From: a virus
Length of the DNA: 50,718 nucleotides
Strand: one strand, 5' to 3'
Virus record (IMG/VR): IMGVR_UViG_3300011114_000943
Coordinates: 1-50,718 of that record
Below are positions 1 through 7,775 of this stretch, piece after piece; within the stretch, counting starts at the first letter, position 1, and each line of letters opens with the position of its first letter. The position numbers were made by a program, and so were the translations under genes. The notes below the pieces were generated by a model. That model made no database searches. It was not told the DNA's origin and saw only the letters and a program-made list of their open reading frames with translations.

Positions 1-220
1 CCACGAGGGCGTAGTCGCACGATGCGACTTGAATGAGACGAACGCGATTCACCAGCGGATCGAGGCCCGTGGTCTCCGTGTCCACGCCCAGCGCCGCCCC
101 AGTCTCCCCGAGCTCGGCTACGCGCCGCTGTAGGAGCGCCGTGTGCTGGGGCCCCGCAATGAAGTCGAAATCGACATTTTCCAACGTCTTCTTGTGCTCC
201 AAAGTTTCAATTGACGGCAT
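1..220 (-). CDS. DNA polymerase I family protein, N-terminal part (cut by window edge)
   Basis: Only the first 73 codons lie in the window, from the ATG at 218-220 on the minus strand to the left edge. The segment reads LGVDTETTGLDPL followed by VRLIQVA, which is the Exo I motif region (D-x-E) of DEDD-type 3'-5' exonucleases as found at the N-terminus of phage family A DNA polymerases. The D and E metal ligands are present. It follows the primase-helicase on the same strand, so the two probably form a leftward replication operon. A free-standing exonuclease cannot be excluded because the polymerase domain would lie outside the window. Confidence 0.8.
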   Translation of the reverse strand, partial: MPSIETLEHKKTLENVDFDFIAGPQHTALLQRRVAELGETGAALGVDTETTGLDPLVNRVRLIQVASCDYALV

Positions 221-243
221 AATTGCTCAAATGCATTAAGTGG

Positions 244-453
244 ATGGACCAGCTTTCCCTTAGCTTTGCGCAAGAGGCAGCATTAAGGCAGGTTGATGAC
301 TGCACAAATATAGCAGAACTTAAGTCCCTAACAAAGACTTTAATGAAGACTCACTTTGAGTCTCGGTCTTTCATCGCACAACTGATGCTGCGCGACTTAC
401 CCAACATCCAAAACGTCAAGCCCCCCGGGCAGGCTCACCAGCCACCCGGGTAG
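244..453 (+). CDS. Small helical protein, NblA/Ycf18-like (tentative)
   Basis: A 69-residue protein on the strand opposite its two neighbours. I chose the ATG at 244; a TTG at 223 would add seven residues. It begins MDQLSLSFAQEAALRQVDD and then has a second amphipathic helix ending SRSFIAQLMLRDLP. This layout (LSxxF, charged helix, short turn, helix with a hydrophobic face) resembles NblA/Ycf18 and related small cyanobacterial proteins. NblA promotes phycobilisome breakdown, and some freshwater cyanophages carry it. The assignment rests on pattern only. The last 19 bases overlap the 3' end of the convergent primase-helicase gene. The gene is more A+T-rich than its surroundings. Confidence 0.5.
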   Translation: MDQLSLSFAQEAALRQVDDCTNIAELKSLTKTLMKTHFESRSFIAQLMLRDLPNIQNVKPPGQAHQPPG

Positions 454-3125
454 TCCTCAGCCTCCCAGCAGGTTGGCACCTCCTCCGGCTCCTCGCGCGC
501 GGGCGCGCGTGTAGTGCCTGTGGGGATGTCCGTTGGACGATGATCACCGAGATCGCCCTCGGTGACTCGATTTGCTTTACGGACAAAATCCGCCGTGTCC
601 GATAAAGATTCGCTCGGCGCTTCCTCGGCCGGAGGCTCCGCTTCCACGACCTCGTTTATCGGACACGCCGTTTCGGTGTCCGATGAAGATTCACTGCGCT
701 GGAAGAACTCTGGAGGTTCATCGACCAAAGGACATCCAATCAGAGACAACGCACGCGCGACCCTGTAGATGACGGGGTTCTTACCCCGTCCCTGCACAGC
801 CCGGTTATCCCGCTCCATCAACCCGTCCTCCACCCAGCGCTCCAGCCACCTACCCACCGTCCTCTGCGATGGCACCCGAGCCCGGTCTCCACGGGCCCCC
901 TGCATGAGCCCCAGGAGCTTCCGCCACACCTCCTCCCTAGTCAGCCCCACCCGAGCCCGTTCCTCGCCCTCCTGGGCCTTGCAGCCCTGCTTGACGATGT
1001 CCAGCACCTGGGTGAAGGGATCGGCATCTCCCTGCCCGTCGTCCTCCATGCGCACCGTGGGGGTGTAGTCGTCCACCGAGTACGCAAAGTTCTCGTCGCG
1101 CGACACCTTCAGCAGATCACCTTCGCGGCCAGCGCGGCTCTTCTTGATCTGAATCATCCGCACCGAGGCCGGGTTGGTACCGCGCTCCCGTAGCGCCTCG
1201 CGCTCCTCATCCTTGAGCTTGCGCAGATGCCACTGCTCGTCAACGGCATTGATCAGGTAGCGGTTACCCCGCACCTCCCCGTTGGCGTTGTCGTGGTGGA
1301 TCCAGATGATTGAGCACGCCGGGAAGCCATCCTCCGCCGGGCTGCCGTTGGCCTCGTTGTACCAATAGAGCGGGGTCGCAAAAGCCTTCTCGATCTCCGA
1401 GACCTGCATGCGGCTCGAGCATGACCCAATCGAATCGACGATCACCAGCACCGGCTTGTATTGCCGCACCCAATCCGCAAACTCCCGCATGTGGTTGAGC
1501 TGGAAACCGCGGATGACCCGGAAGTTGGGGTCCGACGGATCGATGTCGTTGTCCTGCAAATCCCGCTTCAGCTTCGCCAGCGTCTGGTCCGACTGAATCC
1601 ACAGCACCGGCCCCTGCACCACGTTCACGTCGATGCCCCGCACCCGCATAGGGCGGCCGCTTAGCACCGCCTTGGCCAGACCCAGGCACGCCGAAGTCTT
1701 CCCGACCCCGCCCGAGGCGTGCATGATCACCTGCCCGGGCCTGACCAGCAGGTTTGGAATCACATAATTCTGGTCGTCAACCTCGTCAAACCACCGCGCC
1801 GAAGTGTTTTGAGCATCCGCCGACTTCTTGTAGCGGTACTCCCCGAGGGCGGACTCACAGTCCTTGCCGTTCATCCGCCGGCCGGTCTCCACAGCCAGCT
1901 GCGCCATGCGGTCCGAGCGCACCGACGGGTTCCGCTCGCTGTCGTAGATCCGCCCCAGCTCCTCGAAGAACTCCACCGAGGACATCCGCACCTGCGGCAC
2001 CTCCTTCTGGACCTGCGCCCGGGCGTCTTCGGGGTAGTTCAAGCCCAGCTTCCCAGCTATCTCCGCCACATACCGCTCAAGGTCGGGCCCCTGCGGGCGC
2101 TCCGCATACAGATCCCCCACGGTGGTCTTGTGGACGAAATCGAGCACGTCTCCACCGACACCGCAGGCTTTGCAGTCCCAGCACCCCGTCGTCATGGAGT
2201 ACTGAAAACTGGTACCACTCTTCCCACCGTGCCACGGGCAGCCGCTCATGCCCTGCGGGTTGTCCCCACTGCGCTGCTTCCAGCCGTACTTGTCGAACGT
2301 CGGATGGGTGAACACCAAATCCGACAACCGAGGGCGCAGCAGCTTCTGCACCTCCTCTTTGAAGAACCAACCGCGTATCTGTCGGCTCGGGATCGCCGTC
2401 TCCCCGAGCTCGGCATCCAGCGCCTTCTGATCGGCGTCGCTTAGCCACTGCACCGGCTTGCGGAAGCTGCGCAGCACATCCAGCACCCACTCGGGCACCA
2501 GTGCAACCTCGCCGCCGTTGTAGTTCAGCCACTGATAGGGCCGCTTGGTGTCCGGGTGGGGGCTGCCTGGCACCACGCTCTGGCACTGGTTAAAGCGCAG
2601 CACGACCTCCTCGTAGGGCAGCTCGCTGGCTTCCCCCTGCTTCGTGTGGCGCTCCACGTCGCTGTGCCCCAGCCGCCACTCCCCCTCTTGCCGCAGGATC
2701 AGCGTCTTGACGTGCCGCAACTCGGGCACCACCGAGGCCGGAACCCTGTACAGCAACTGCCGGCGCCCGGGCTTGCCCGACGTCCACGACATGGTGCGCT
2801 CAGCGCCGTAGGCGTCGTAGCCCTCCGCCGCCGCTTCCGCGTAGCGCTTGTCGGCCTCGGGCCCATCGATGTCGAGTGCAATCAGCCCCCCGCTGAACTC
2901 GCCGGTGACCACCCCGAGCCCGTGGTACCCCGAGTTCGCCTTGTAGGCCTGCTCACAAAGGTCACGGCTGAGCGGTTTGGTGCTCCATTCCTTGACAAAG
3001 GTGGCTTTACCAGCTACCGGAACAAACGTCCACCAATCAGGGAATACGTTTTTCCGCAACAGTTCTATGGCTCGACCTTGGAGTTGGTCCGAACCATTTG
3101 CAATTCGCGTGTTTTCCATTAGCAT
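435..3125 (-). CDS. Primase-polymerase / RecA-like helicase fusion
   Basis: About 896 residues from the ATG at 3125; an ATG at 3119 and a TTG at 3149 are alternatives. Domains in order: a prim-pol domain with GLGVVTGEFSGG and the metal-binding LDIDG near residues 84-88; a zinc-binding region with C296, H299, C315 and C318; a RecA/RepA-like ATPase with Walker A GGVGKTS near 472-478 and Walker B VLVIVDS near 559-565, followed by a WIHHDN motif; and a C-terminal winged-helix-like region. It should prime and unwind DNA at the phage fork. It lies directly upstream of the polymerase gene on the same strand, which fits a replication operon. The acidic, low-complexity tail is of unknown role. Confidence 0.85.
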   Translation of the reverse strand: MLMENTRIANGSDQLQGRAIELLRKNVFPDWWTFVPVAGKATFVKEWSTKPLSRDLCEQAYKANSGYHGLGVVTGEFSGGLIALDIDGPEADKRYAEAAAEGYDAYGAERTMSWTSGKPGRRQLLYRVPASVVPELRHVKTLILRQEGEWRLGHSDVERHTKQGEASELPYEEVVLRFNQCQSVVPGSPHPDTKRPYQWLNYNGGEVALVPEWVLDVLRSFRKPVQWLSDADQKALDAELGETAIPSRQIRGWFFKEEVQKLLRPRLSDLVFTHPTFDKYGWKQRSGDNPQGMSGCPWHGGKSGTSFQYSMTTGCWDCKACGVGGDVLDFVHKTTVGDLYAERPQGPDLERYVAEIAGKLGLNYPEDARAQVQKEVPQVRMSSVEFFEELGRIYDSERNPSVRSDRMAQLAVETGRRMNGKDCESALGEYRYKKSADAQNTSARWFDEVDDQNYVIPNLLVRPGQVIMHASGGVGKTSACLGLAKAVLSGRPMRVRGIDVNVVQGPVLWIQSDQTLAKLKRDLQDNDIDPSDPNFRVIRGFQLNHMREFADWVRQYKPVLVIVDSIGSCSSRMQVSEIEKAFATPLYWYNEANGSPAEDGFPACSIIWIHHDNANGEVRGNRYLINAVDEQWHLRKLKDEEREALRERGTNPASVRMIQIKKSRAGREGDLLKVSRDENFAYSVDDYTPTVRMEDDGQGDADPFTQVLDIVKQGCKAQEGEERARVGLTREEVWRKLLGLMQGARGDRARVPSQRTVGRWLERWVEDGLMERDNRAVQGRGKNPVIYRVARALSLIGCPLVDEPPEFFQRSESSSDTETACPINEVVEAEPPAEEAPSESLSDTADFVRKANRVTEGDLGDHRPTDIPTGTTRAPAREEPEEVPTCWEAEDYPGGW

Positions 3126-3150
3126 TTGAGACAACAGAAGACCAACCAAC

Positions 3151-3176
3151 CCTCCGCCGACCAGCGGGGGGTTTTT
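3151..3176 (+). terminator. Intrinsic terminator-like hairpin (rightward)
   Basis: CCTCCGC at 3151-3157 pairs with GCGGGGG at 3164-3170 (one T-G wobble), loop of six bases, followed by TTTTT at 3172-3176. The T-run orientation fits rightward transcription. It sits in the 5' leader of the leftward primase gene, so it would stop transcripts running antisense through the replication genes before the 3.3-kb promoter. Confidence 0.5.
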
Positions 3177-3275
3177 CTTGGCCGTATCTCACGCTAGCCG
3201 GATCCCTCGGATGCTGCAACTCATCCACCCGAGCCCGGCAAAGCGCACGCACTTCTGCACGTCTGCGCGGTTTTC

Positions 3276-3304
3276 TTGACATGCCCCCACCACCTGTGTA
3301 GGAT
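3276..3304 (+). promoter_or_regulatory. Sigma70-type promoter for the ssDNA-binding-like gene
   Basis: TTGACA at 3276-3281, a 17-base spacer, and TAGGAT at 3299-3304. The -35 box is a perfect consensus and the -10 box matches at five of six positions. It is about 70 bases upstream of the start at 3374 and points into the rightward operon. Confidence 0.75.
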
Positions 3305-3373
3305 GCGCATGTGAGACCGAGCTAAATGCTCTGGTTTCCGGCACTACATCCACTACACAAGGGATTTCGCCAC

Positions 3374-3913
3374 ATGTCCGTTTCTGACTTCCTCTCCGCC
3401 GATCTCATCGATGAGATTGCAAAAGAGTCCTCCGGCTCCGGCCGCTACCTGACCCCCTCCAAGATCGACGGCGAAGTTCGCGTCCGCTTCTTCGGCGCCG
3501 GTATCACCGGCTTTGAAGCCTGGACCGACGACAACAAGCCCATCCGCTGGGAAACCAAGCCGGAAGAGCTCCCCGCCAACGTCCGCCAGCAGGAGGGCTA
3601 CCAAACGCTCAAGCGTTTCGTCGCCGGCCTGGTGTACGACTACAGCGCCAACGACTTCAAGATCCTCCAGATCACCCAGAAGACGTTGATGGACCAACTG
3701 TTCAAGTTTATCAAAGACGAGGACTACGGCGACCCCACCACCTACGACATCAAGATCGGCAAAACCGGTGAAGGCAAAAAGACCGAATACACCTTGGTCG
3801 CCGCCCCACCAAAGGCCGTCAAAGCGGATCTCAAAACCCGCTACGACGAACTGACTTGCGACCTTGCCCGCCTCTTTGACGGCGACGACCCCTTCGCCAC
3901 GGCCGCCGCCTGA
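3374..3913 (+). CDS. Putative single-stranded DNA-binding protein
   Basis: 179 residues from the ATG at 3374 (MSVSDFL), preceded by AAGGGA; a GTG/ATG further upstream would add a poorly conserved leader. The protein has an extended beta-rich core (VRVRFFGAGITGFEAW, then YDIKIGKTGEGKKTEYTLV) of the kind seen in phage OB-fold helix-destabilising proteins. The C-terminal end is acidic and reads LFDGDDPF, recalling the DDxPF tail through which bacterial SSB recruits partners, but followed by five more residues. It has a strong promoter and its own terminator, consistent with a highly expressed early protein. It lies next to the recombination/replication genes. Function is inferred from pattern and context. 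Confidence 0.6.
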   Translation: MSVSDFLSADLIDEIAKESSGSGRYLTPSKIDGEVRVRFFGAGITGFEAWTDDNKPIRWETKPEELPANVRQQEGYQTLKRFVAGLVYDYSANDFKILQITQKTLMDQLFKFIKDEDYGDPTTYDIKIGKTGEGKKTEYTLVAAPPKAVKADLKTRYDELTCDLARLFDGDDPFATAAA

Positions 3914-3923
3914 CCTAACTCCC

Positions 3924-3947
3924 GGGGGCGATCACGCCCCCTTTTTT
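3924..3947 (+). terminator. Rho-independent terminator after the ssDNA-binding-like gene
   Basis: GGGGGCG at 3924-3930, loop ATCA, CGCCCCC at 3935-3941, then six T at 3942-3947. The 7-bp stem is perfect. It begins 11 bases after the stop codon and would make the ssDNA-binding-like gene a separate high-level transcript, with read-through feeding the next genes. Confidence 0.85.
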
Positions 3948-3956
3948 ACGCACCTG

Positions 3957-4190
3957 ATGGACACCACCAAACTGCTCGGCCGCAACATCCGTTTCCACTT
4001 GTTTCGCACCGAGTCAACCCTGAAGGACGTAGCTGACGCCGCCGGCATGTCGACCTACTCGCTGGGCCGCCTGGCCAGCGGCAAAACCAAACTGATCGAC
4101 CCCAACGTTCTCGTCGATCTCATGCGAGTCTTCCGCTGCGACGCCAACGCCCTGCTGCTCCCCATCGATGGCGTCCCCTATGACGGCTAG
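3957..4190 (+). CDS. XRE/Cro-like helix-turn-helix regulator
   Basis: 77 residues from the ATG at 3957, immediately after the terminator. The sequence LKDVADAAGMSTYSLGRLAS followed by a short basic/polar helix is a Cro/C1-type HTH, with the usual helix after it (LVDLMRVFRCDANALLLP). The protein is little more than the DNA-binding domain, like Cro. Its stop overlaps the start of the following exonuclease gene by 11 bases, so the two are probably translated together. Its operator is unknown; the TGAGACTCA cluster at 7.9 kb is one candidate. Confidence 0.75.
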   Translation: MDTTKLLGRNIRFHLFRTESTLKDVADAAGMSTYSLGRLASGKTKLIDPNVLVDLMRVFRCDANALLLPIDGVPYDG

Positions 4191-4860
4191 CCGAATCCGC
4201 GGCCTCCCCAAATACGAGCCCGTCCGCTCCCACGCCAACGGCGACCGCACCTACGCCACCCCGCTCGGCTCCTGCAGCTCCGTCACCACAATCCTGTCCA
4301 ACACCCGCGACAGTTCCGGCCTCGAGCAATGGCGCGAGTCCGTCGGTGAAGCCCGCGCCGACTTCATCTGCTCCCTGGCCGCCTTCCGCGGCACCCGCCA
4401 CCACGACCACGTCGAACGCTTCCTGACCGACGGCACCGAGCCCGCTTTCGATTTCCTTAACACTCCCTACTGGAACAGCAGCCGCGACTTCCTGCGCCGC
4501 ATAGATCAGCCGCTGGTGATGGAGGGCGCCATTTATCACCCGCTCCGCTACGCCGGCACGTTCGATTGTATCGCGTACATGGATGATGACGGCGATCAGC
4601 CTACTTTGCTTGATTGGAAGACCGCGGATAAAATACGCAACCCAGCCAAGATGTACGAGTATTCTTTACAGGTAGCCGCTTACACCGCCGCCGCCAACTA
4701 CGTCTACAAGCCCCAAGGACTCAACATCATCCGAGCGCTAATCGTCGTGGCCATCCCCGACGAAGCCCCCCAGATCGAGGAGCTCAGCCCCCGCAAGCTG
4801 ACGCAGTACATGCAGCACTTCGAAGCCCGCATCAAACGATTCACCCGAGCACGTCACTAA
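4180..4860 (+). CDS. PD-(D/E)XK family exonuclease (RecB/Cas4-like)
   Basis: 226 residues from the ATG at 4180; an in-frame ATG at 4168 is also possible. Core motifs are GTFDCIAYM (acidic residue in the first core strand), LLDWKTA (the D-x-K of the nuclease) and LQVAAYTAAANY (the QxxxY helix). This arrangement is typical of RecB/Cas4/MGME1-type nucleases found in many phages, where they act in recombination or host DNA degradation. The upstream half contains the helical H region (RGTRHHDHVERF). It sits between an HTH regulator and an HNH gene in the early operon. Confidence 0.75.
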   Translation: MTASRIRGLPKYEPVRSHANGDRTYATPLGSCSSVTTILSNTRDSSGLEQWRESVGEARADFICSLAAFRGTRHHDHVERFLTDGTEPAFDFLNTPYWNSSRDFLRRIDQPLVMEGAIYHPLRYAGTFDCIAYMDDDGDQPTLLDWKTADKIRNPAKMYEYSLQVAAYTAAANYVYKPQGLNIIRALIVVAIPDEAPQIEELSPRKLTQYMQHFEARIKRFTRARH

Positions 4861-4871
4861 ACAAAAAAGTA

Positions 4872-5372
4872 ATGAGAAAGATCAAACCACTTCCTACCAA
4901 GGAACGACTCTACGAGCTTTTTACATATAGCTTTATAGAAGGTACACTTTATCGTAAAAGCTACCCTGAGACTAAACCAGTTGAGGCTACCGCTCGCTCC
5001 CGAGGATACGCTAGTACAAGGGTCGACGGGGTTCCATACCAACGGCATCGCCTAACATGGGCGTATTTTTACGATGACCCAGGTGCTACTAATGTTGATC
5101 ACATCAACCGCATTAGAGACGACAACCGCATTGAAAACCTACGACTAGCGACCGAGTCACAAAACAGGCGTAACTCTAAGATGTACTGTACGAACACTAC
5201 TGGCTTTAAGGGGGTGTACTACGACGCAAGACGCAACAAATGGCAGGCCATAATGTGCATGAACAACCGGAGAATCCACCTCGGTTACTACTCCACTAAG
5301 GAAGAAGCCGCAGCCGCCTACGCCGAAGCTGCTAACCGCCTACATGGCGACTTCGTGGGGGAGCTGCAATGA
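4872..5372 (+). CDS. Free-standing HNH endonuclease with AP2 domain
   Basis: 166 residues. The N-terminal half carries the HNH fold: VDHINRIRDDNRIENLRLAT, with the D-H pair, the Asn and the downstream N(L)R. The C-terminal part, TGFKGVYYDARRNKWQA then GYYSTKEEAAAAY, is an AP2 DNA-binding domain. This pairing is typical of phage homing endonucleases. Codon use is markedly A+T-richer than in the genes on either side, which suggests recent arrival. It fits between the exonuclease and the next gene with a 4-base overlap at its 3' end and so appears to be tolerated in the operon without harming neighbours. Confidence 0.88.
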   Translation: MRKIKPLPTKERLYELFTYSFIEGTLYRKSYPETKPVEATARSRGYASTRVDGVPYQRHRLTWAYFYDDPGATNVDHINRIRDDNRIENLRLATESQNRRNSKMYCTNTTGFKGVYYDARRNKWQAIMCMNNRRIHLGYYSTKEEAAAAYAEAANRLHGDFVGELQ

Positions 5373-5758
5373 CCCGACCCACCCCCGTCCACGCCTTCGT
5401 CAGCAACGTCATCGGCGGCGCCCTTCTCTACCAACGCGCCCACGCCCGCGGCATCGACCCCACCGAGCTGGAAGCTCCCGACAGCTACGCCACCATCGAG
5501 CTCTACAACGAGCTCACCGAAGAATTAGGCCTCAGCTTCGAGCACGCCAGCCACCATGTCCTAGCGAGCATGGCCCACCTCCTTTGCGAGGACTCGGTGC
5601 TGGCCGCCAACCAGAAACAGCTAGCCCGCATGCTCTGGGAAGTCCTAGGCGACCCCAAGAACAACGGCACCGAGCCCCCCGCCGTCTACACCGAGGCCGC
5701 CAAGGTCGTCTACGCCTGGATGCTCGTTTTCATCCACCCCACCTTCATCAACTCCTGA
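5369..5758 (+). CDS. Hypothetical protein, helical
   Basis: 129 residues, starting with an ATGA overlap on the HNH gene stop. Largely helical, with a hydrophobic C-terminal helix (KVVYAWMLVFIHPTF) that could be a buried or membrane helix. I do not recognise the family. Its position just before the dNMP kinase and its C-ending codons match the resident early genes. Confidence 0.7.
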   Translation: MTRPTPVHAFVSNVIGGALLYQRAHARGIDPTELEAPDSYATIELYNELTEELGLSFEHASHHVLASMAHLLCEDSVLAANQKQLARMLWEVLGDPKNNGTEPPAVYTEAAKVVYAWMLVFIHPTFINS

Positions 5759-5760
5759 CC

Positions 5761-6363
5761 ATGCTCATCGGCATCTACTCCCCCGCCGCCGGCTCCGGCA
5801 AATCCGCCATCGCCGACTACCTGATCGCCCACCACAACTTCGCGCGCCTCAGCTTCGCCGAACCCCTGAAGGACATGGTCCGCGTCCTCCTCGAGAACTT
5901 CGGCTACTCCCCCACCGACGCCCACGACCTAACCCACATCCACAAAAGCGCCCCGATCTACGAGATCGACCCCCGCATCGACTCCCGCCACCTGCTGCGC
6001 ACCATCGGCACCGAATGGGGCCGCGCCTGCATCCACACCGACATCTGGCTGCGCTGCTGGACGGCCCGCTATATGCGCCTCACCTCCGAGGGCTACGACC
6101 GTATTGTTGTGGACGACATGCGCTTCCTAAATGAGGCCAACCTGCTCGCCCGCTTAGACGCCCAACTCTGGGCCGTCGAGCGCACCGGCACCCCCCGCAC
6201 CACCGCCCACGCCTCCGAGGGCGGCCTCGACTCCTTGAAGCTCCTCAGCGATCCCACTAACGATTGTTCCCTCGGCTTCCACCATTTGATCAACAATGAT
6301 GGCACCTTGGGCGACCTTCACTTTCAAGTAAACGCCCTTCTAACTACGCCACAATCCCCCTAA
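5761..6363 (+). CDS. Deoxynucleoside monophosphate kinase
   Basis: 200 residues from the ATG at 5761, three bases after the previous stop. A P-loop lies at the N-terminus (GIYSPAAGSGKSAIADYL, residues 4-21), followed by LSFAEPLKDMVR, the substrate-proximal segment of phage dNMP kinases, then RHLLRTIGTEWGR and the Walker-B-like VVDDMRFLNEA. The order of motifs is that of T4 gene 1-type kinases, which phosphorylate dNMPs for phage DNA synthesis in the cytoplasm. The frame remains open upstream through the previous gene, but that part has no coding character. Confidence 0.82.
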   Translation: MLIGIYSPAAGSGKSAIADYLIAHHNFARLSFAEPLKDMVRVLLENFGYSPTDAHDLTHIHKSAPIYEIDPRIDSRHLLRTIGTEWGRACIHTDIWLRCWTARYMRLTSEGYDRIVVDDMRFLNEANLLARLDAQLWAVERTGTPRTTAHASEGGLDSLKLLSDPTNDCSLGFHHLINNDGTLGDLHFQVNALLTTPQSP

Positions 6364-6372
6364 CCTCCACCC

Positions 6373-6561
6373 GTGCCTCCAGAACCGCCAGTAGTAGACC
6401 CGGCCGCATTAGCCACCTCCCTACTACCCCCCGCGGAGCTGGGCCCCCTAATCAACAGCACATGGAGCAGCGATCGGACTATCAGCGCCAACCTCTACGC
6501 GGTTGTGTACACAGCCCTCGAACTCGCGCTATCTAGGCACTCCTCGGCGCCCCTCGCCTAA
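6373..6561 (+). CDS. Hypothetical small protein
   Basis: 62 residues with a GTG start, between the dNMP kinase and the sigma factor, ending three bases before the sigma gene start. Proline-rich N-terminus and one amphipathic helix (ISANLYAVVYTALELALSRH). No family recognised. It may be a small partner co-expressed with the sigma factor, but nothing in the sequence proves this. Confidence 0.5.
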   Translation: MPPEPPVVDPAALATSLLPPAELGPLINSTWSSDRTISANLYAVVYTALELALSRHSSAPLA

Positions 6562-6564
6562 GCC

Positions 6565-7455
6565 ATGTCCGACCTCATAAACCAGTACCTGACCAACATT
6601 TCGCGACACCCAATCCTGTCCCGCGAAGCCCAACTCCGCCACTCCCGCCGCATCCAAGCCTGGGTGCGCTACACACCCCCGGGCACCACCGAGCCCGACC
6701 GCAGCGCCGCCCCCACTTCCATCGTGCGCGCCGGCCGCCGCTCCCTGGACGTCATGGCTCAAAGCAACCTGCGCCTCGTGGTGCACATCGCCAAGCGCTA
6801 CCAGCACCGCGGCCTCGAGCTCGGCGACCTAATCCAAGAGGGCAGCATCGGCCTCATCCGCGGCATCGAACTCTTTGACCCCACCCGCGGCTACGCCTTC
6901 AGCACCTACAGCTACTGGTGGGTCCGTCAATCCATCACCCGCGCCCTGTACAACCACGCCCGCCTAATCCGCCTCCCCATAAACACGCAAGAAACCCTCT
7001 TCCAGATCCGCCGCTTCGTCAACCAATACACCGCCACCACTGGCGCCGCCCCCTCCGTCGACACCATCTCCACCGAGCTCGGCCTGCCGGCCGCCCGCAT
7101 CGCCGACACCCTCACCGTCTGCGCCGTCACCGACTGCGTCTCCCTCGACGGCCTCACCCCCAACTCCGACACCGACATCGCCGAGGTGATCAGCCACCCC
7201 AATCCCCCGCTGTCCGCCTCCCCCGAAGCCACCCTCTTCTCCACCGAGCGCGAAGACCTGGTGCTGGGCGCCCTCGCCGGCCTGCCCCCCGACGAAGCGC
7301 ACATCATTACCACCCTCTTCCTGCGCGGCGGCACAATGCAGCAACTCTCCACCGAGCTCGGCATCTCTCGCCACCGCGTCAAGACGGTCTACAAGCGCGC
7401 CACCCACCGCCTCCGCACCGAGCTCAACTGGAGCCACGAGATGTTCACCGACTAG
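6565..7455 (+). CDS. Sigma-70 family RNA polymerase sigma factor (group 2-like)
   Basis: 296 residues with the full group 1/2 sigma layout. A short region 1.2 (INQYLTNISRHPILSREAQ) is followed by region 2 (NLRLVVHIAKRYQHRGLELG, DLIQEGSIGLIRGIELFDP, then the aromatic-rich melting segment YAFSTYSYWWVRQSITRAL). Region 3 has LIRLPINTQETL, and region 4.2 has the HTH TMQQLSTELGISRHRVK. The strongly conserved region 2.4 W and R residues are present, so it should bind -10 elements and open promoters. A non-conserved stretch (about residues 37-60) separates regions 1.2 and 2. Codon use equals the other early phage genes, so it is not a recent host capture. It probably redirects host RNA polymerase to phage promoters. 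Confidence 0.9.
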   Translation: MSDLINQYLTNISRHPILSREAQLRHSRRIQAWVRYTPPGTTEPDRSAAPTSIVRAGRRSLDVMAQSNLRLVVHIAKRYQHRGLELGDLIQEGSIGLIRGIELFDPTRGYAFSTYSYWWVRQSITRALYNHARLIRLPINTQETLFQIRRFVNQYTATTGAAPSVDTISTELGLPAARIADTLTVCAVTDCVSLDGLTPNSDTDIAEVISHPNPPLSASPEATLFSTEREDLVLGALAGLPPDEAHIITTLFLRGGTMQQLSTELGISRHRVKTVYKRATHRLRTELNWSHEMFTD

Positions 7456-7457
7456 CC

Positions 7458-7631
7458 ATGGCCGCCCTGCCCCTGCGCCCCCTGCGCTTCTACGAAATCT
7501 GGATGCTGAAGTTCCTGTCGCGCAGCCCGCGCATCCACCAGATCATCGTGGTGCAGGACGCCCTACCCCCAACCCCCGCCTCCCCCGAGGTCGTCGACTA
7601 CCTGGACGCCTGCTACCAGGCGGAGCTCTAA
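7458..7631 (+). CDS. Hypothetical small protein
   Basis: 57 residues from the ATG at 7458, two bases after the sigma factor stop, so co-transcribed with it. Basic N-terminal half (IWMLKFLSRSPRIHQIIVVQ) and acidic C-terminus (SPEVVDYLDACYQAEL). No recognised family. It could be an accessory to the sigma factor, by position only. Confidence 0.55.
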   Translation: MAALPLRPLRFYEIWMLKFLSRSPRIHQIIVVQDALPPTPASPEVVDYLDACYQAEL

Positions 7632-7640
7632 GCGTCCGCG

Positions 7641-7775
7641 CTACCGGCTCAACCAGATTGCATGCCAGGTACCCACCAACAAAAGCGCCCCGACCACGCC
7701 ACTAATCGCCGCCACGCGGATCTCGTGGTCGCGTATCGCGCCCTCGATCAGCAGCCGCACCTGGTCTTCGTCCAT
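7641..7775 (-). CDS. Small single-pass membrane protein, minus strand
   Basis: 44 residues, convergent to the sigma operon. The N-terminal half is a charged helix (MDEDQVRLLIEGAIRDHEIR) and the C-terminal half is hydrophobic (AAISGVVGALLLVGTW, then HAIWLSR). The clean split between a charged helix and one membrane segment is unlikely by chance. No clear ribosome-binding site is visible. The function is unknown; a role at the host membrane, for example in lysis timing or exclusion, is possible. A longer plus-strand frame over the same DNA looks non-coding. Confidence 0.6.
   Translation of the reverse strand: MDEDQVRLLIEGAIRDHEIRVAAISGVVGALLLVGTWHAIWLSR

Noticed and set aside
1719-2444. Long plus-strand frame antisense to the primase-helicase
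   Set aside because: It is the complement of a well supported gene with C-rich third positions, which leaves open frames on the other strand; the protein is low-complexity His/Pro/Leu/Arg.
3222-3232. TCATCCACCC near 3231 as a fourth copy of the covarying element
   Set aside because: Only ten bases match; the following stem-loop is absent, so chance is likely.
5344-5760. Upstream extension of the dNMP kinase frame
   Set aside because: The extension is Arg/Pro-rich and lies in another frame over the gene at 5369; the P-loop begins right after the ATG at 5761 as expected for the family.
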